NCBI GenBank assembly: GCA_938003875.1 | Contig: CALKWO010000126.1 | Coordinates: 1 to 24,819 of the forward strand | Length of the DNA stretch: 24,819 nt | Direction: 5' to 3' | From: an uncultured bacterium | Lineage (GTDB): Bacteria; Planctomycetota; Uabimicrobiia; Uabimicrobiales; JABWCH01 | Shown: in pieces, positions 8,775 to 16,305 of the stretch | Layout of the letters: every line of letters starts with the position of its first letter | Numbering within the stretch: position 1 is the stretch's first letter | The notes under the pieces: generated by a model | Told to the model about the DNA's origin: nothing | The model's database searches: none | Seen by the model: the letters and a program-made list of their open reading frames with translations, nothing else | Position numbers and translations under genes: made by a program

Positions 8775-9206
8775 TTAAGTTTTGTTTATCTTTTGCCCTA
8801 GATGCTCTGACATATCCTCCAGATTGCTTTTTTTTAAAATTTCCAGCATGGCTCCTTTTAGAGTTTTCCAGGAATTGTGTAGGGGGCATGGTGCATGATC
8901 GCTGCAACCAGGGAAACCTAAAAAACATCCTTCCAGAAAATTTTCTCCTTCTATAACCTTGATGACTTCATACAAATAAATCTCCTTTGCTGGCTTTGCT
9001 AAAAGGAATCCGCCCAATTTGCCTTTTTGCGAAAGCAAAATTCTATTACGGGCAAGAGACTGTAGTATTTTGCTTAGAAAAGGAGATGGAATTTGGAGTA
9101 TTTGGGAAATTTCTTTTTGCTGGACAGGCTTGTTTCCCTTCAAAGATGCTATATAAAGAAGGGATTGTAGCGCGTATTCCGATTCTCTGCTTAAAAAAAT
9201 AGACAT
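8775..9206 (-). CDS. Rrf2-family transcriptional regulator with three cysteines
   Basis: This is a 143-residue Rrf2 regulator (IscR/NsrR superfamily). An N-terminal winged helix (residues 1-70, with SRESEYALQSLLYIA and the recognition part IPSPFLSKILQSLARNRIL) is followed by the dimer helix. The loop contains three cysteines, C94, C101 and C107 (GCFLGFPGC, HAPC), the usual ligands for an iron-sulfur cluster in this family, so redox, NO or iron sensing is likely. The start at 9206 (MSIFLSRES) is preferred over 9242 because it matches the usual family N-terminus and AGAGAG lies just upstream. Being first in the rrf2-creD operon, it probably autoregulates and controls creD. Confidence 0.9.
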   Translation of the reverse strand: MSIFLSRESEYALQSLLYIASLKGNKPVQQKEISQILQIPSPFLSKILQSLARNRILLSQKGKLGGFLLAKPAKEIYLYEVIKVIEGENFLEGCFLGFPGCSDHAPCPLHNSWKTLKGAMLEILKKSNLEDMSEHLGQKINKT

Positions 9207-9248
9207 ACTCTCTCTTTTTATAGAAAAATAAAACTTTTGCATTCAATG

Positions 9249-9497
9249 ACCAGGGGCGTTGCCCCTGGCTATTATATTCTGCCCCTTTGGGGCTAAGATT
9301 GGAATATAGATTAAAGTGTATTTATTTACACTAAAACTATAATTTTCTATACAGTCAATGACTTTCTTATTATAATAAAAATAACAGATTCTTGCAAATT
9401 TTGTTTTAGTCAAAATGTTATTCAAGTTATAATAGTATTTATAGTTCAATCTTAGCCCTTAAGGGGCGGAATATAATAGCCAGGGCAACGCCCATGG
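9249..9497. repeat. MITE-like element with ~50-bp inverted repeats
   Basis: The outer arms (about 9249-9302 and 9447-9497) are long, roughly 90 percent matched reverse complements around an AT-rich core of about 145 bases. Each arm itself contains two hairpins: CCAGGGGC-GTT-GCCCCTGG at 9250-9268 and GCCCC-TTT-GGGGC at 9281-9293 on the left, with weakened versions on the right. A smaller dyad AGTGTA-TTTATT-TACACT is at 9315-9332 in the core. There is no ORF inside. The structure fits a non-autonomous palindromic repeat inserted between the divergently transcribed rrf2 and kinase genes, or two opposite copies of a short dispersed repeat. No other copy is in this window. Confidence 0.7.
9369..9397 (-). 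promoter_or_regulatory. Predicted sigma70-like promoter for rrf2-creD
   Basis: On the minus strand TTGCAA (9392-9397) and TATAAT (9369-9374) are separated by exactly 17 bases. It lies inside the AT-rich core of the inverted-repeat element and reads through the left arm toward rrf2, giving a leader of about 155 bases that would contain the arm's hairpins. This is prediction only; AT-rich DNA yields chance matches. Confidence 0.4.
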
Positions 9498-9540
9498 TAT
9501 CTTAAAGCAGTAAAAAAATTGGGAAGAATTGAGGTTTGCC

Positions 9541-12500
9541 GTGAATCCCAAAGATAATTTAATCATACAGCTCGTTTTACAGCATGAATATTTAACCTTG
9601 GAACAGATCGAAGAATGCAAAAGAATCCAGTTGGAATACGAAAAGCAAGGTAAAGATCATTCTCTGGAAGAAATTTTTCTGGAGAAAGAAATGCTTACAA
9701 AGAACAGGCTAGAGGAAATTTATAAACAGTTGAGCGAAGAAGTATCTTCCCGAACAGAAGTTGTTATGCTTTCCAAAGAAAACACATTGCCCGATTCTAT
9801 GGGGACTTTAGCAGGGGAAGAGAATTCTCAAGAACACACACAGACGGTTTCCTCTAAATTTTTGAAAAAGTTACAAAATATAGGACGCTATAAAATTGTA
9901 AAGCAGTTGGGCAAAGGAGGCATGGGAGTCGTATACAAGGCGGACGATGAACTCCTGAAAAGATCCGTAGCCATTAAAGTGCTGTTGCAGTATGATGCAG
10001 CTACTACAATCCAGACAAAAAGATTTTTGATCGAGGCACAGGCAACGGCCAGTATGAGTCATCCCAATATTGTCGCAGTCTATGACATAGGACAGCTAGA
10101 ACAAGAAAATTTCTATCTTGTTATGGAATATGTGGATGGACAATCTCTTGCTGATATTATCAAAGAAAGAGGGCCTTTAGGATTTTCAGAATCTATTGAA
10201 ATCACAAGGCAAGTAGCACTCGCGTTGGATACAGCACATTCTTTAAAAATCATCCACAGAGACATCAAGCCTGCCAATATCCTTATCAATAAAAATGGCC
10301 TGGTAAAGGTGACGGACTTTGGTCTTGCCAAGATGGTGGCAGCTTCTTCTTTAGGGGGTATTTCCTATGCAGGCCAGATTTTGGGAACACCTTTTTATAT
10401 AGCACCAGAACAGATCGACTCCAGCCAGGTAGATGGAAGAGCGGATATCTATTCGCTAGGCATTACCTTCTACCAGATGCTGACCAAAAGGTTGCCTTTT
10501 GAAGGAGATGATGTGTATAGTCTGTTGCTGGCAAGATTCAAAAAACCACCAACACCTATCACAACTTACAACCCAGAGATTCCTTCTGCCATGGCACGGA
10601 TAGTTCATCGAATGATAGAGCAAAATCCGCAGGATAGAATTCCAACAGCAAAAGAGGTTGTGAGCCAGTTGACAAAACTTGCTCAAGGAGAGCATACTTC
10701 TATTTATCTAAAAGACGATGGAAAGGAAGAAAAAAAGTCTTCTGGCTTAATACATATAGTCTATCTGTCACTTTTTCTATCTATGATTTGCAGCTATTTT
10801 TTACCTTTTTCCTCTATGATGCAACAATGGCAAACTTGGAATGCGCAACTTCAGCAAAAGGAAGCCTGGGAAAAAATTCAGACACTACGGAATCGTTGCA
10901 CAGAATGGCTTTTGTCTTATCAGAAATTTTTTCCTGAAGCTAAAAAGGATTTACCTCAAGATATCAAAAAGCCAGAGGATCCAAAAGTCGAACCTAAAAG
11001 CCCAGAGGATCCAAAAATCGAAGAAGGGAATAATGCTATTATTCAAGACGCTCTTGTTTTGCTAAAAGTAGAAACCCTGTTCCCTAAGACAGACCTGAAA
11101 TCCTATACGGCTTTTCTTGATGGTCAGCCATGGAAAGACACTATCTTGAAAGCAGGGACATACCAGCTCAAGATAGAGCATCCTGGCTATTTCCCCTTAC
11201 AAAAACAGATTACCATCCCTACAGGCCCTGGAATTTTTATACATAAGGAGATTCTATACCCTAAGCCACGGGCGGTTTCTTTTGTATTAGAATATGATTT
11301 AGATCCTGGCAAAAAACAGGAAATAGATATTATTGCAACTCAGGAAGGGAAGACAATTCCTTTTTCTAATGGAGCTTTATTGACTCCAGGGAAATACCAC
11401 TTTAGCATTCTTGCTAATGGCTATACAGAAGAATCTTTGGAAAAAGAGGTACTACCAGGAGAAGAGACTTTCGAAATTCCTCTTAAGCTCAAGGCAAAAG
11501 AAATAGAATATACTGTATATTTACAATATGAGATTCCACCTCATGCGGGCCTAAAACCCCCTGAATTTTATTCTGTAGAAAAAGAACAGCTTCTTCTCTA
11601 CAAAAAAGCTCAGGAATCTTATACTTTTTTTCTTCCTGTGGATACAAAAAAAGTGAAAGTAGTTCAAGAAGGCTACGAGATTGCCATTCTTCCTCTTTCC
11701 TTTGCGAATTTGCAAAACCAAGAAGCAAGGTTGGTGCTTGTGCCTTTGCCTAGAATTCTTTCCTCCTGGGTAGAAGATAGTGTCAGTGGCAAAAAAATAC
11801 AACCTGCAGAAATCAAGTATCTTTCAAAACGTTATGCTACAGGAGATGAAATCAGAGTAAAACCAGGAAAGGTAGCTCTGGAAATACAATTTAAAGAATA
11901 CAAGGAAATGAAAAAGACTTTTTTGGTACCACCAGGAACAGCACCTTTTGTCATACAGCATAGCCTGGAACCATTACAAGAATTTCGCTTCTCTGTTGAA
12001 GGGCCTTTTTTTTCGGAATCTTTACTCTTTTTCATAGATAAAAAAAGGCTTTCCTCTTACCATGCAGAATACAAAAAAGAGGGAAGCTCTATTCGAGGTT
12101 CTCTATATTTGACACCAAAAGGAAGACAGCTTACCATAATTCATGAATTCTTAAGCGCAGAGATTGATATTATGGGAAGAAAGCATGCATCTGCAGAATG
12201 GATGGAAATTCGTAAAGATTACCTGGATGTTTATTTGAGGCTTTTACAAAAAGAAAAGGGAAATTCTGCTGTCTGGGATTTTCTCTATCGCCTGGTTTCT
12301 GACTCCAAAATCCAGGAAATCCTGAAGAAGAATAAAGATCTGGGGATTGCCTTGCAAAAGCAAGCGCAAGAAGATACTTTTGGAAAAGAGCATTTTTACC
12401 AAAAGAGAATCCTCGAAATTCTCAAAAGTCTATATTTTGTTACAGGATTGAACGAAGAAATCTGGTTTAAGGTAAAAGACAAGTACCAGGAATCTACGGT

Positions 12501-13230
12501 TTCCAAGGTTTATGAAAATAAAGAATTTGCTTTTACAGAAGTCAATCCCCAAGGATATCTGGAATACAAACATATAAAAACAGGGCTTGTCTTTGTGCTT
12601 ATACCAGGAGGCACTTTCTATATGGGTTCTTCCAGAGACCAGGGCATACGAATGGAGCTGGAAATACCGCAGCACCAGGTAACCCTAGACTCCTTTCTGA
12701 TAGGAAAGTTTGAAGTCAGCCAAAAATTTCTGGATAAATCTTTTGGTCTAAGCTATTGGTTTCCAGGAGACAACATCCCCGTACACAATATTTCCTGGGA
12801 AAGAGCACTTGCTTTCTGCCAGAAGTACGACATGGATCTGCCTACAGAAGCAGAATGGGAATACGCCTGTCGTGCGAACACATCCAGCCTGTTTTATTGG
12901 GGCAATGATTACCATAATGATTATTTGTGGTGTGAACAAAATTCGCGCAAAAGGCTTCAGAATACAGGGACAAAAATGCCCAATGCCTTTGGACTCCATG
13001 ATATGTCGGGCAATATTGCAGAATGGTGCAAAGATGTTGGAGGTAGATATACCAACCTGCCTCAAAATAATCCTACAGGCCCTTCTCCCAGGCCTTTTCA
13101 AAACACAAGGGTAGTAAGAGGAGGCAGCTATCAAATGGATGCTTATATGTGCCGCAGTGCCTATCGCCATTTTTTCAGGGAAAACTACCAGGGCGATATT
13201 GGATTTAGACCAGTATGGCGAGTTCGATAA
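9541..13230 (+). CDS. Ser/Thr protein kinase with PEGA-like repeats and FGE-like C-terminal domain
   Basis: This is a 1229-residue multidomain kinase. Residues 1-70 form a helical N-terminal region seen ahead of such kinases. The PknB-type kinase domain (about 116-385) has GKGGMG (124-129), catalytic Lys146 (VAIK), HRDIKPAN with Asp241 and DFG Asp259, so it should be active. One membrane span follows at about 403-425, then an acidic Pro/Lys linker with a tandem repeat. Several degenerate PEGA-like beta domains come next (first at about 519-575, with the GTYQLKIEHPGY signature). A formylglycine-generating-enzyme-like domain lies at about 1016-1229 (PGGTFYMGS, LPTEAEWEYACR, GLHDMSGNIAEW, VVRGGSY). 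In that domain the first copper-ligand Cys position is Met1199 and only Cys1204 remains, so oxidase activity is unlikely. GTG at 9541 is chosen over TTG at 9529 because GAGG lies six bases before it. Confidence 0.93.
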   Translation: MNPKDNLIIQLVLQHEYLTLEQIEECKRIQLEYEKQGKDHSLEEIFLEKEMLTKNRLEEIYKQLSEEVSSRTEVVMLSKENTLPDSMGTLAGEENSQEHTQTVSSKFLKKLQNIGRYKIVKQLGKGGMGVVYKADDELLKRSVAIKVLLQYDAATTIQTKRFLIEAQATASMSHPNIVAVYDIGQLEQENFYLVMEYVDGQSLADIIKERGPLGFSESIEITRQVALALDTAHSLKIIHRDIKPANILINKNGLVKVTDFGLAKMVAASSLGGISYAGQILGTPFYIAPEQIDSSQVDGRADIYSLGITFYQMLTKRLPFEGDDVYSLLLARFKKPPTPITTYNPEIPSAMARIVHRMIEQNPQDRIPTAKEVVSQLTKLAQGEHTSIYLKDDGKEEKKSSGLIHIVYLSLFLSMICSYFLPFSSMMQQWQTWNAQLQQKEAWEKIQTLRNRCTEWLLSYQKFFPEAKKDLPQDIKKPEDPKVEPKSPEDPKIEEGNNAIIQDALVLLKVETLFPKTDLKSYTAFLDGQPWKDTILKAGTYQLKIEHPGYFPLQKQITIPTGPGIFIHKEILYPKPRAVSFVLEYDLDPGKKQEIDIIATQEGKTIPFSNGALLTPGKYHFSILANGYTEESLEKEVLPGEETFEIPLKLKAKEIEYTVYLQYEIPPHAGLKPPEFYSVEKEQLLLYKKAQESYTFFLPVDTKKVKVVQEGYEIAILPLSFANLQNQEARLVLVPLPRILSSWVEDSVSGKKIQPAEIKYLSKRYATGDEIRVKPGKVALEIQFKEYKEMKKTFLVPPGTAPFVIQHSLEPLQEFRFSVEGPFFSESLLFFIDKKRLSSYHAEYKKEGSSIRGSLYLTPKGRQLTIIHEFLSAEIDIMGRKHASAEWMEIRKDYLDVYLRLLQKEKGNSAVWDFLYRLVSDSKIQEILKKNKDLGIALQKQAQEDTFGKEHFYQKRILEILKSLYFVTGLNEEIWFKVKDKYQESTVSKVYENKEFAFTEVNPQGYLEYKHIKTGLVFVLIPGGTFYMGSSRDQGIRMELEIPQHQVTLDSFLIGKFEVSQKFLDKSFGLSYWFPGDNIPVHNISWERALAFCQKYDMDLPTEAEWEYACRANTSSLFYWGNDYHNDYLWCEQNSRKRLQNTGTKMPNAFGLHDMSGNIAEWCKDVGGRYTNLPQNNPTGPSPRPFQNTRVVRGGSYQMDAYMCRSAYRHFFRENYQGDIGFRPVWRVR
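10972..11022 (+). repeat. 30-bp-period tandem duplication inside the kinase linker
   Basis: The 21-base units at 10972-10992 and 11002-11022 differ at one base and are exactly 30 bases apart, encoding PEDPKVE and PEDPKIE. It is an in-frame duplication in the flexible linker just after the membrane span, probably length-variable between strains. Confidence 0.75.
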
Positions 13231-13371
13231 GCAATATAAATTTAAAGATTTAATGAAGCACAGATGAACACGGATTTTTTTATTGAATTCATACGATTTT
13301 ATAATAAAATAATGCAAGGTGCTTTATCTAATTTTTTTACATCTGTTTTATTTTATGAAAGGTCGTATGTT

Positions 13372-14460
13372 ATGAAACAAGCATGGATGTTTTTGCTAAT
13401 TTTTGCTATGAGCTTTCTGAATGCAGTGGAGTTGGAGATTTGGGTGGTGCAGGACACAGCGAAAGATGCCTTGAAACCAGCGATTTCTGCTTTTGAAAAA
13501 GATTTCCCTGAACACAAAGTCCTTGTTTTGGTAGACGAAAAAGAACACATTGTGCAAAAAGCACAAATGCTCAAAGAAAAAGGGGCTGATATTGTCGTCT
13601 GGGGGCATGATATCATTGGAAAATGCATTGCCGACGATTTCGTAGTGCCTGTAGAGATGAAAGAAGATCTGAAAGAAACCCTGGTTCCAGAATCTGTCGA
13701 TGCTGTCATGTCTGAGGAGAAATATTGGGGATATCCAAGAAATCTGGAATTCATTTCTCTAATGTATCGCAAAGATAAAGTCGATGAAAAAGACCTGCAA
13801 GGGGATTTTGCTCAACTCGTAGCCAAATATCCTTGTTCCTGGGACATTACAAACTGGTATTTCACTTTTCCTTTCTTTGGCAAAGGCTTTACCTCTTGTG
13901 AATCTGTCTTAAAGGGAATTCAGGGCGAACAGTTCAAAAAGAACACAAAGGATTTCGCCAGCCTTTTGCCCTATCTGCCAAAAGATGCAAATGCCGATAC
14001 AACCGAGGCAGGATTTATCTCTGGAAAATATGCCATTATGGTAAGCGGCCCCTGGACTCATGCTAAAATCAAGGCAAATGGTGTGGATTTCGGAGTGATT
14101 CCTCTTTCTAATTTTACACTGGGTGGAGATGGTTTACGGCCTTTCCTGGGTGTGCAAACCTTCCTTTTGAATCGCTATAGAAACAATTGGGATCTTGCCA
14201 AGCTTTTGATCGAAAAATATATCCTGAATCCAGAAAATCAGGTTGCCAGCTATGCTATTGACCCCAGAATTCCTTCTACCAAAAAAGCTCTCGAAGAACT
14301 CGGAATTTCCAAAATCGAAGGCATTCCTATGCCTAAGAATCCTTCAACTTTTGTCATGTGGGATATTATGGAAAAATTCCTCAAAGCTCTGGTTAAAGAT
14401 GGTATAAGCGAAAAGATTTTTGATGATGCGGAAAACAAGCTTAAGCTATCTGACAAATAA
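13372..14460 (+). CDS. MalE-like maltose/oligosaccharide-binding lipid-free exported protein
   Basis: This is a 362-residue ABC-transporter solute-binding protein. A signal peptide (MKQAWMFLLIFAMSFLNA) is followed by a mature domain beginning VELEIWVVQDTA, with no lipobox Cys. Family 1 binding-protein features align with E. coli MalE: GADIVVWGHD, YPRNLEFISLMYRKD, the tract NADTTEAGFISGKYAIMVSGPWT and PFLGVQTFLLN. Periplasmic capture of a maltodextrin-type oligosaccharide is the likely role. The frame is open further upstream to 13264, but AAAGG at 13358-13362 and the signal peptide fix the ATG at 13372. No permease or ATPase gene is nearby, so it must partner with a transporter encoded elsewhere or act as a sensor component. 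It follows the Ser/Thr kinase by 141 bases on the same strand. Confidence 0.87.
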   Translation: MKQAWMFLLIFAMSFLNAVELEIWVVQDTAKDALKPAISAFEKDFPEHKVLVLVDEKEHIVQKAQMLKEKGADIVVWGHDIIGKCIADDFVVPVEMKEDLKETLVPESVDAVMSEEKYWGYPRNLEFISLMYRKDKVDEKDLQGDFAQLVAKYPCSWDITNWYFTFPFFGKGFTSCESVLKGIQGEQFKKNTKDFASLLPYLPKDANADTTEAGFISGKYAIMVSGPWTHAKIKANGVDFGVIPLSNFTLGGDGLRPFLGVQTFLLNRYRNNWDLAKLLIEKYILNPENQVASYAIDPRIPSTKKALEELGISKIEGIPMPKNPSTFVMWDIMEKFLKALVKDGISEKIFDDAENKLKLSDK

Positions 14461-14495
14461 GAACAGAAGGATTTTTTTCCAACCTAAAAATTTTT

Positions 14496-14531
14496 GAGAG
14501 GTTTATCATCGTACCAGAGGATAAACCTCTC
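14496..14531. terminator. Perfect 12-bp stem hairpin, possible terminator
   Basis: GAGAGGTTTATC and GATAAACCTCTC form a perfect 12-bp stem with a 12-base loop, 35 bases past the malE-like stop. On the plus strand no T-run follows. On the minus strand the stem is followed by AAAAATTTTT, so it could end minus-strand transcription. It could also be a terminal remnant of the decayed insertion sequence next to it. Confidence 0.45.
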
Positions 14532-14551
14532 TTCATCAACAAAGCTTATCA

Positions 14552-14745
14552 CCTCTAGAATTCATCCCATTAGATACGAGATTGAAGCTTCCTGAAAGCG
14601 AGTATTCATAACTATTGCAAGAGTGGAGCCAAATGTTGACAGTGGAAACGCCCTACAAAAAAGTAAGTGAAGAACTGGAGAAAATTTTCTCACTGAAAAT
14701 ACCGGTAGATAGCCTGGAAAGAATGAATCGAGACATGAGCGTTTC
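14552..14745 (+). pseudogene. Remnant of an ISKra4-like transposase
   Basis: Read on the plus strand in the frame of 14633, this stretch encodes PLEFIPLDTRLKLPESEYS, then an in-frame TAA at 14609-14611, then LLQEWSQMLTVETPYKK and VSEELEKIFSLKIPVDSLER. The order of blocks (FxPLD..L.LP..YS, then lqe.., then PY..vsEeLe...l.I.V...ER) matches, from memory of the family, the N-terminal helical part of ISKra4/UPF0236-type transposases. Only about 65 codons survive of a protein of several hundred residues, the catalytic region is absent and a stop interrupts it, so it is dead. A search against ISfinder would settle the family. Confidence 0.5.
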
Positions 14746-14883
14746 AGTCATTGGTGTTAACCTAAGGGAAACATAGAAATTTAACTTTTTTTCAAATATC
14801 CGAAAGTCATGTTCTACATATTCTTGAGCCAAAAGAGGCACTAAGGAAAAAACAATAAGCATCCACAAAACATTTTTCTTCAT
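14653..14883 (-). CDS. Small exported protein, probably truncated, 76 aa
   Basis: An ATG at 14883 with AGGAA seven bases upstream opens a frame with a convincing signal peptide (MKKNVLWMLIVFSLVPLLAQ) followed by EYVEHDFRIFEKKLNFYVS. The second half of the frame, from about 14776 leftward, is antisense to the transposase remnant, is Ser/Leu-rich and looks non-native. The most economical reading is the surviving 5' end of a periplasmic protein gene whose rest was replaced by the insertion sequence. The original family is not recognisable from about 35 residues. It shares the strand of hsdS but lies downstream of it and has its own ribosome-binding site. Confidence 0.4.
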   Translation of the reverse strand: MKKNVLWMLIVFSLVPLLAQEYVEHDFRIFEKKLNFYVSLRLTPMTETLMSRFILSRLSTGIFSEKIFSSSSLTFL

Positions 14884-14992
14884 GATTCCTATTTCTTAAA
14901 AATACTTTATAGCACTGTATTTCCGTTAAAATAAAAGAAAAAAATTCACCTATGTGCTGCCTATGAATACCAATTTTATCATTTTTAGTAAT

Positions 14993-16303
14993 CTATCCTT
15001 CTAGTTTTCTGCTTCGCTTCTTGCCTGCTGCTTTGTCCTGGCTGGCCTTTTCTTTCCGAATTCGCTCTAAGAGGACTTCTGCTGGTTCATCATTGGGGTC
15101 TTGGGGAACAAGCTCTCCTCGAAAGGCTTTGGCTAGAATGGACTGGGTAAGCTGATCTACATAAGCTTTGGCCTTGTTGTATTTTTGTTCTACCTGGTCG
15201 GCAAGATGGAAAAGGGATTCCACACGATGGACAATTTCCTGTTGCTCGGCAAGAGGGGGAAGGGGGATTGGTGTATTTAATAAAACACTTTGATTTATCT
15301 TAGGCATATTGCCAGCAGTTCCTGTAGCATTTTCTCGAAAATATTGACGAATTTTAAAAGAAGATAAAATGTAATACAAAAATTTGTTTAAAATTTTCAT
15401 TTTATCTGCAACAACTTTAATCATTAAATCTGGATATATAAATTGATCGGAACATCCTTCATAGATAGCACTAATCCCAACATGTTCTAGTGAATTGCCC
15501 CTTTGAATTAATATGTCTCCATTTTTTATCCAAAGATAAGAATTTTGATCTATTTCGTCATTTATATATTTAAAAAAGCAATCAGAAAATTTACCTGAAG
15601 TTGTTGCAGTTAAAGTAATTACTTTTAAATTAGTAGTATATTTTACTGGTTTTGGCGAATAGCCATTCCGTAATTTTTCATAAATCACATTTTGTAAAAT
15701 TGTATTTTCCCATTCCACATCTGGATTCTGTTCCCGCCAATCCTCTGTCAATCTGCCCGAACAAGCAGCAGCAAGAACGGATTGTCTGAAGCGTTTTAGA
15801 ATTTTGGGTATTCTGTCCAGTCGTTCCTGGCACGATTGCACTTTGGATAAAAGCTGCTCTAGCTTGGCAACAATACGATGCTGCTCATTCAGTGGGGGAA
15901 GAGGGACTTCGATACCCAATAAAATATCAGGGTCAAGATGAGGAATTCCACTACCACGAGGATTAGAGTTAATATATTTATACTGAGTTTGTAAAAAGTA
16001 GAACAAATATTGAGACTCTAACAAAATAGGCCTGAGTACTGCTATTGTAGAACCTATCGCTCCTGAATATCCCATTCCTACTAAACCACACCTAGCCCCA
16101 TCCCAAACAATTAGAATATCTTTTTTTTCTGATATTTTAGAAGATGATATATCAGCGTATTGCCGAATTTGTCCCTTTTCAAATGCTAAAATATCAAGAT
16201 AAGGGACTGTCCCATTTTGCTGTTCTTCCAACAAAATTTTCGGTTTTTTCCCCTTTATTGATATTACGATTTCTTTTAAAGAAATAGTTTGCCATGAATT
16301 CAT
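14993..16303 (-). CDS. hsdS: Type I restriction-modification specificity subunit HsdS
   Basis: This is a 436-residue HsdS, which determines the bipartite DNA target of the HsdR2M2S complex. It has the standard two-fold layout: TRD1 (about 1-133), conserved region 1 (PLPPLNEQHRIVAKLEQLL from 134, with coiled-coil and FRQSVLAAACSGRLTEDWR), TRD2 (about 196-345) and conserved region 2 (PLPPLAEQQEIVHRVESLF, QLTQSILAKAFRGELV). The two PLPPL segments are internal repeats. Both TRD-coding stretches (about 15250-15700 and 15900-16300) are visibly more AT-rich than the conserved helices, as expected for exchanged recognition domains. The start codon lies two bases after the hsdM stop, and GGGGGA within the hsdM end is its ribosome-binding site. 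Both TRDs look full length, so the subunit should be functional. Confidence 0.95.
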   Translation of the reverse strand: MNSWQTISLKEIVISIKGKKPKILLEEQQNGTVPYLDILAFEKGQIRQYADISSSKISEKKDILIVWDGARCGLVGMGYSGAIGSTIAVLRPILLESQYLFYFLQTQYKYINSNPRGSGIPHLDPDILLGIEVPLPPLNEQHRIVAKLEQLLSKVQSCQERLDRIPKILKRFRQSVLAAACSGRLTEDWREQNPDVEWENTILQNVIYEKLRNGYSPKPVKYTTNLKVITLTATTSGKFSDCFFKYINDEIDQNSYLWIKNGDILIQRGNSLEHVGISAIYEGCSDQFIYPDLMIKVVADKMKILNKFLYYILSSFKIRQYFRENATGTAGNMPKINQSVLLNTPIPLPPLAEQQEIVHRVESLFHLADQVEQKYNKAKAYVDQLTQSILAKAFRGELVPQDPNDEPAEVLLERIRKEKASQDKAAGKKRSRKLEG

Positions 16304-16305
16304 CT

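Noticed and set aside
8761..8928. Extended N-terminus of CreD
   Set aside because: It lies across the Rrf2 coding frame, and AGGAGT before 8760 plus the family N-terminus identify the internal ATG.
9529..9540. TTG start giving a kinase four residues longer
   Set aside because: GTG at 9541 has GAGG at optimal spacing; the TTG would overlap that ribosome-binding site and has none well placed.
13283..13305. TTGAAT and TATAAT as a promoter for the MalE-like gene
   Set aside because: The two boxes are only 11 bases apart. TATAAT alone could be a -10, but no acceptable -35 lies 17 bases upstream.
12748..13317. 189-codon minus-strand open frame opposite the FGE-like domain
   Set aside because: The plus strand encodes well-conserved FGE-like motifs throughout; the reverse translation shows no family features.
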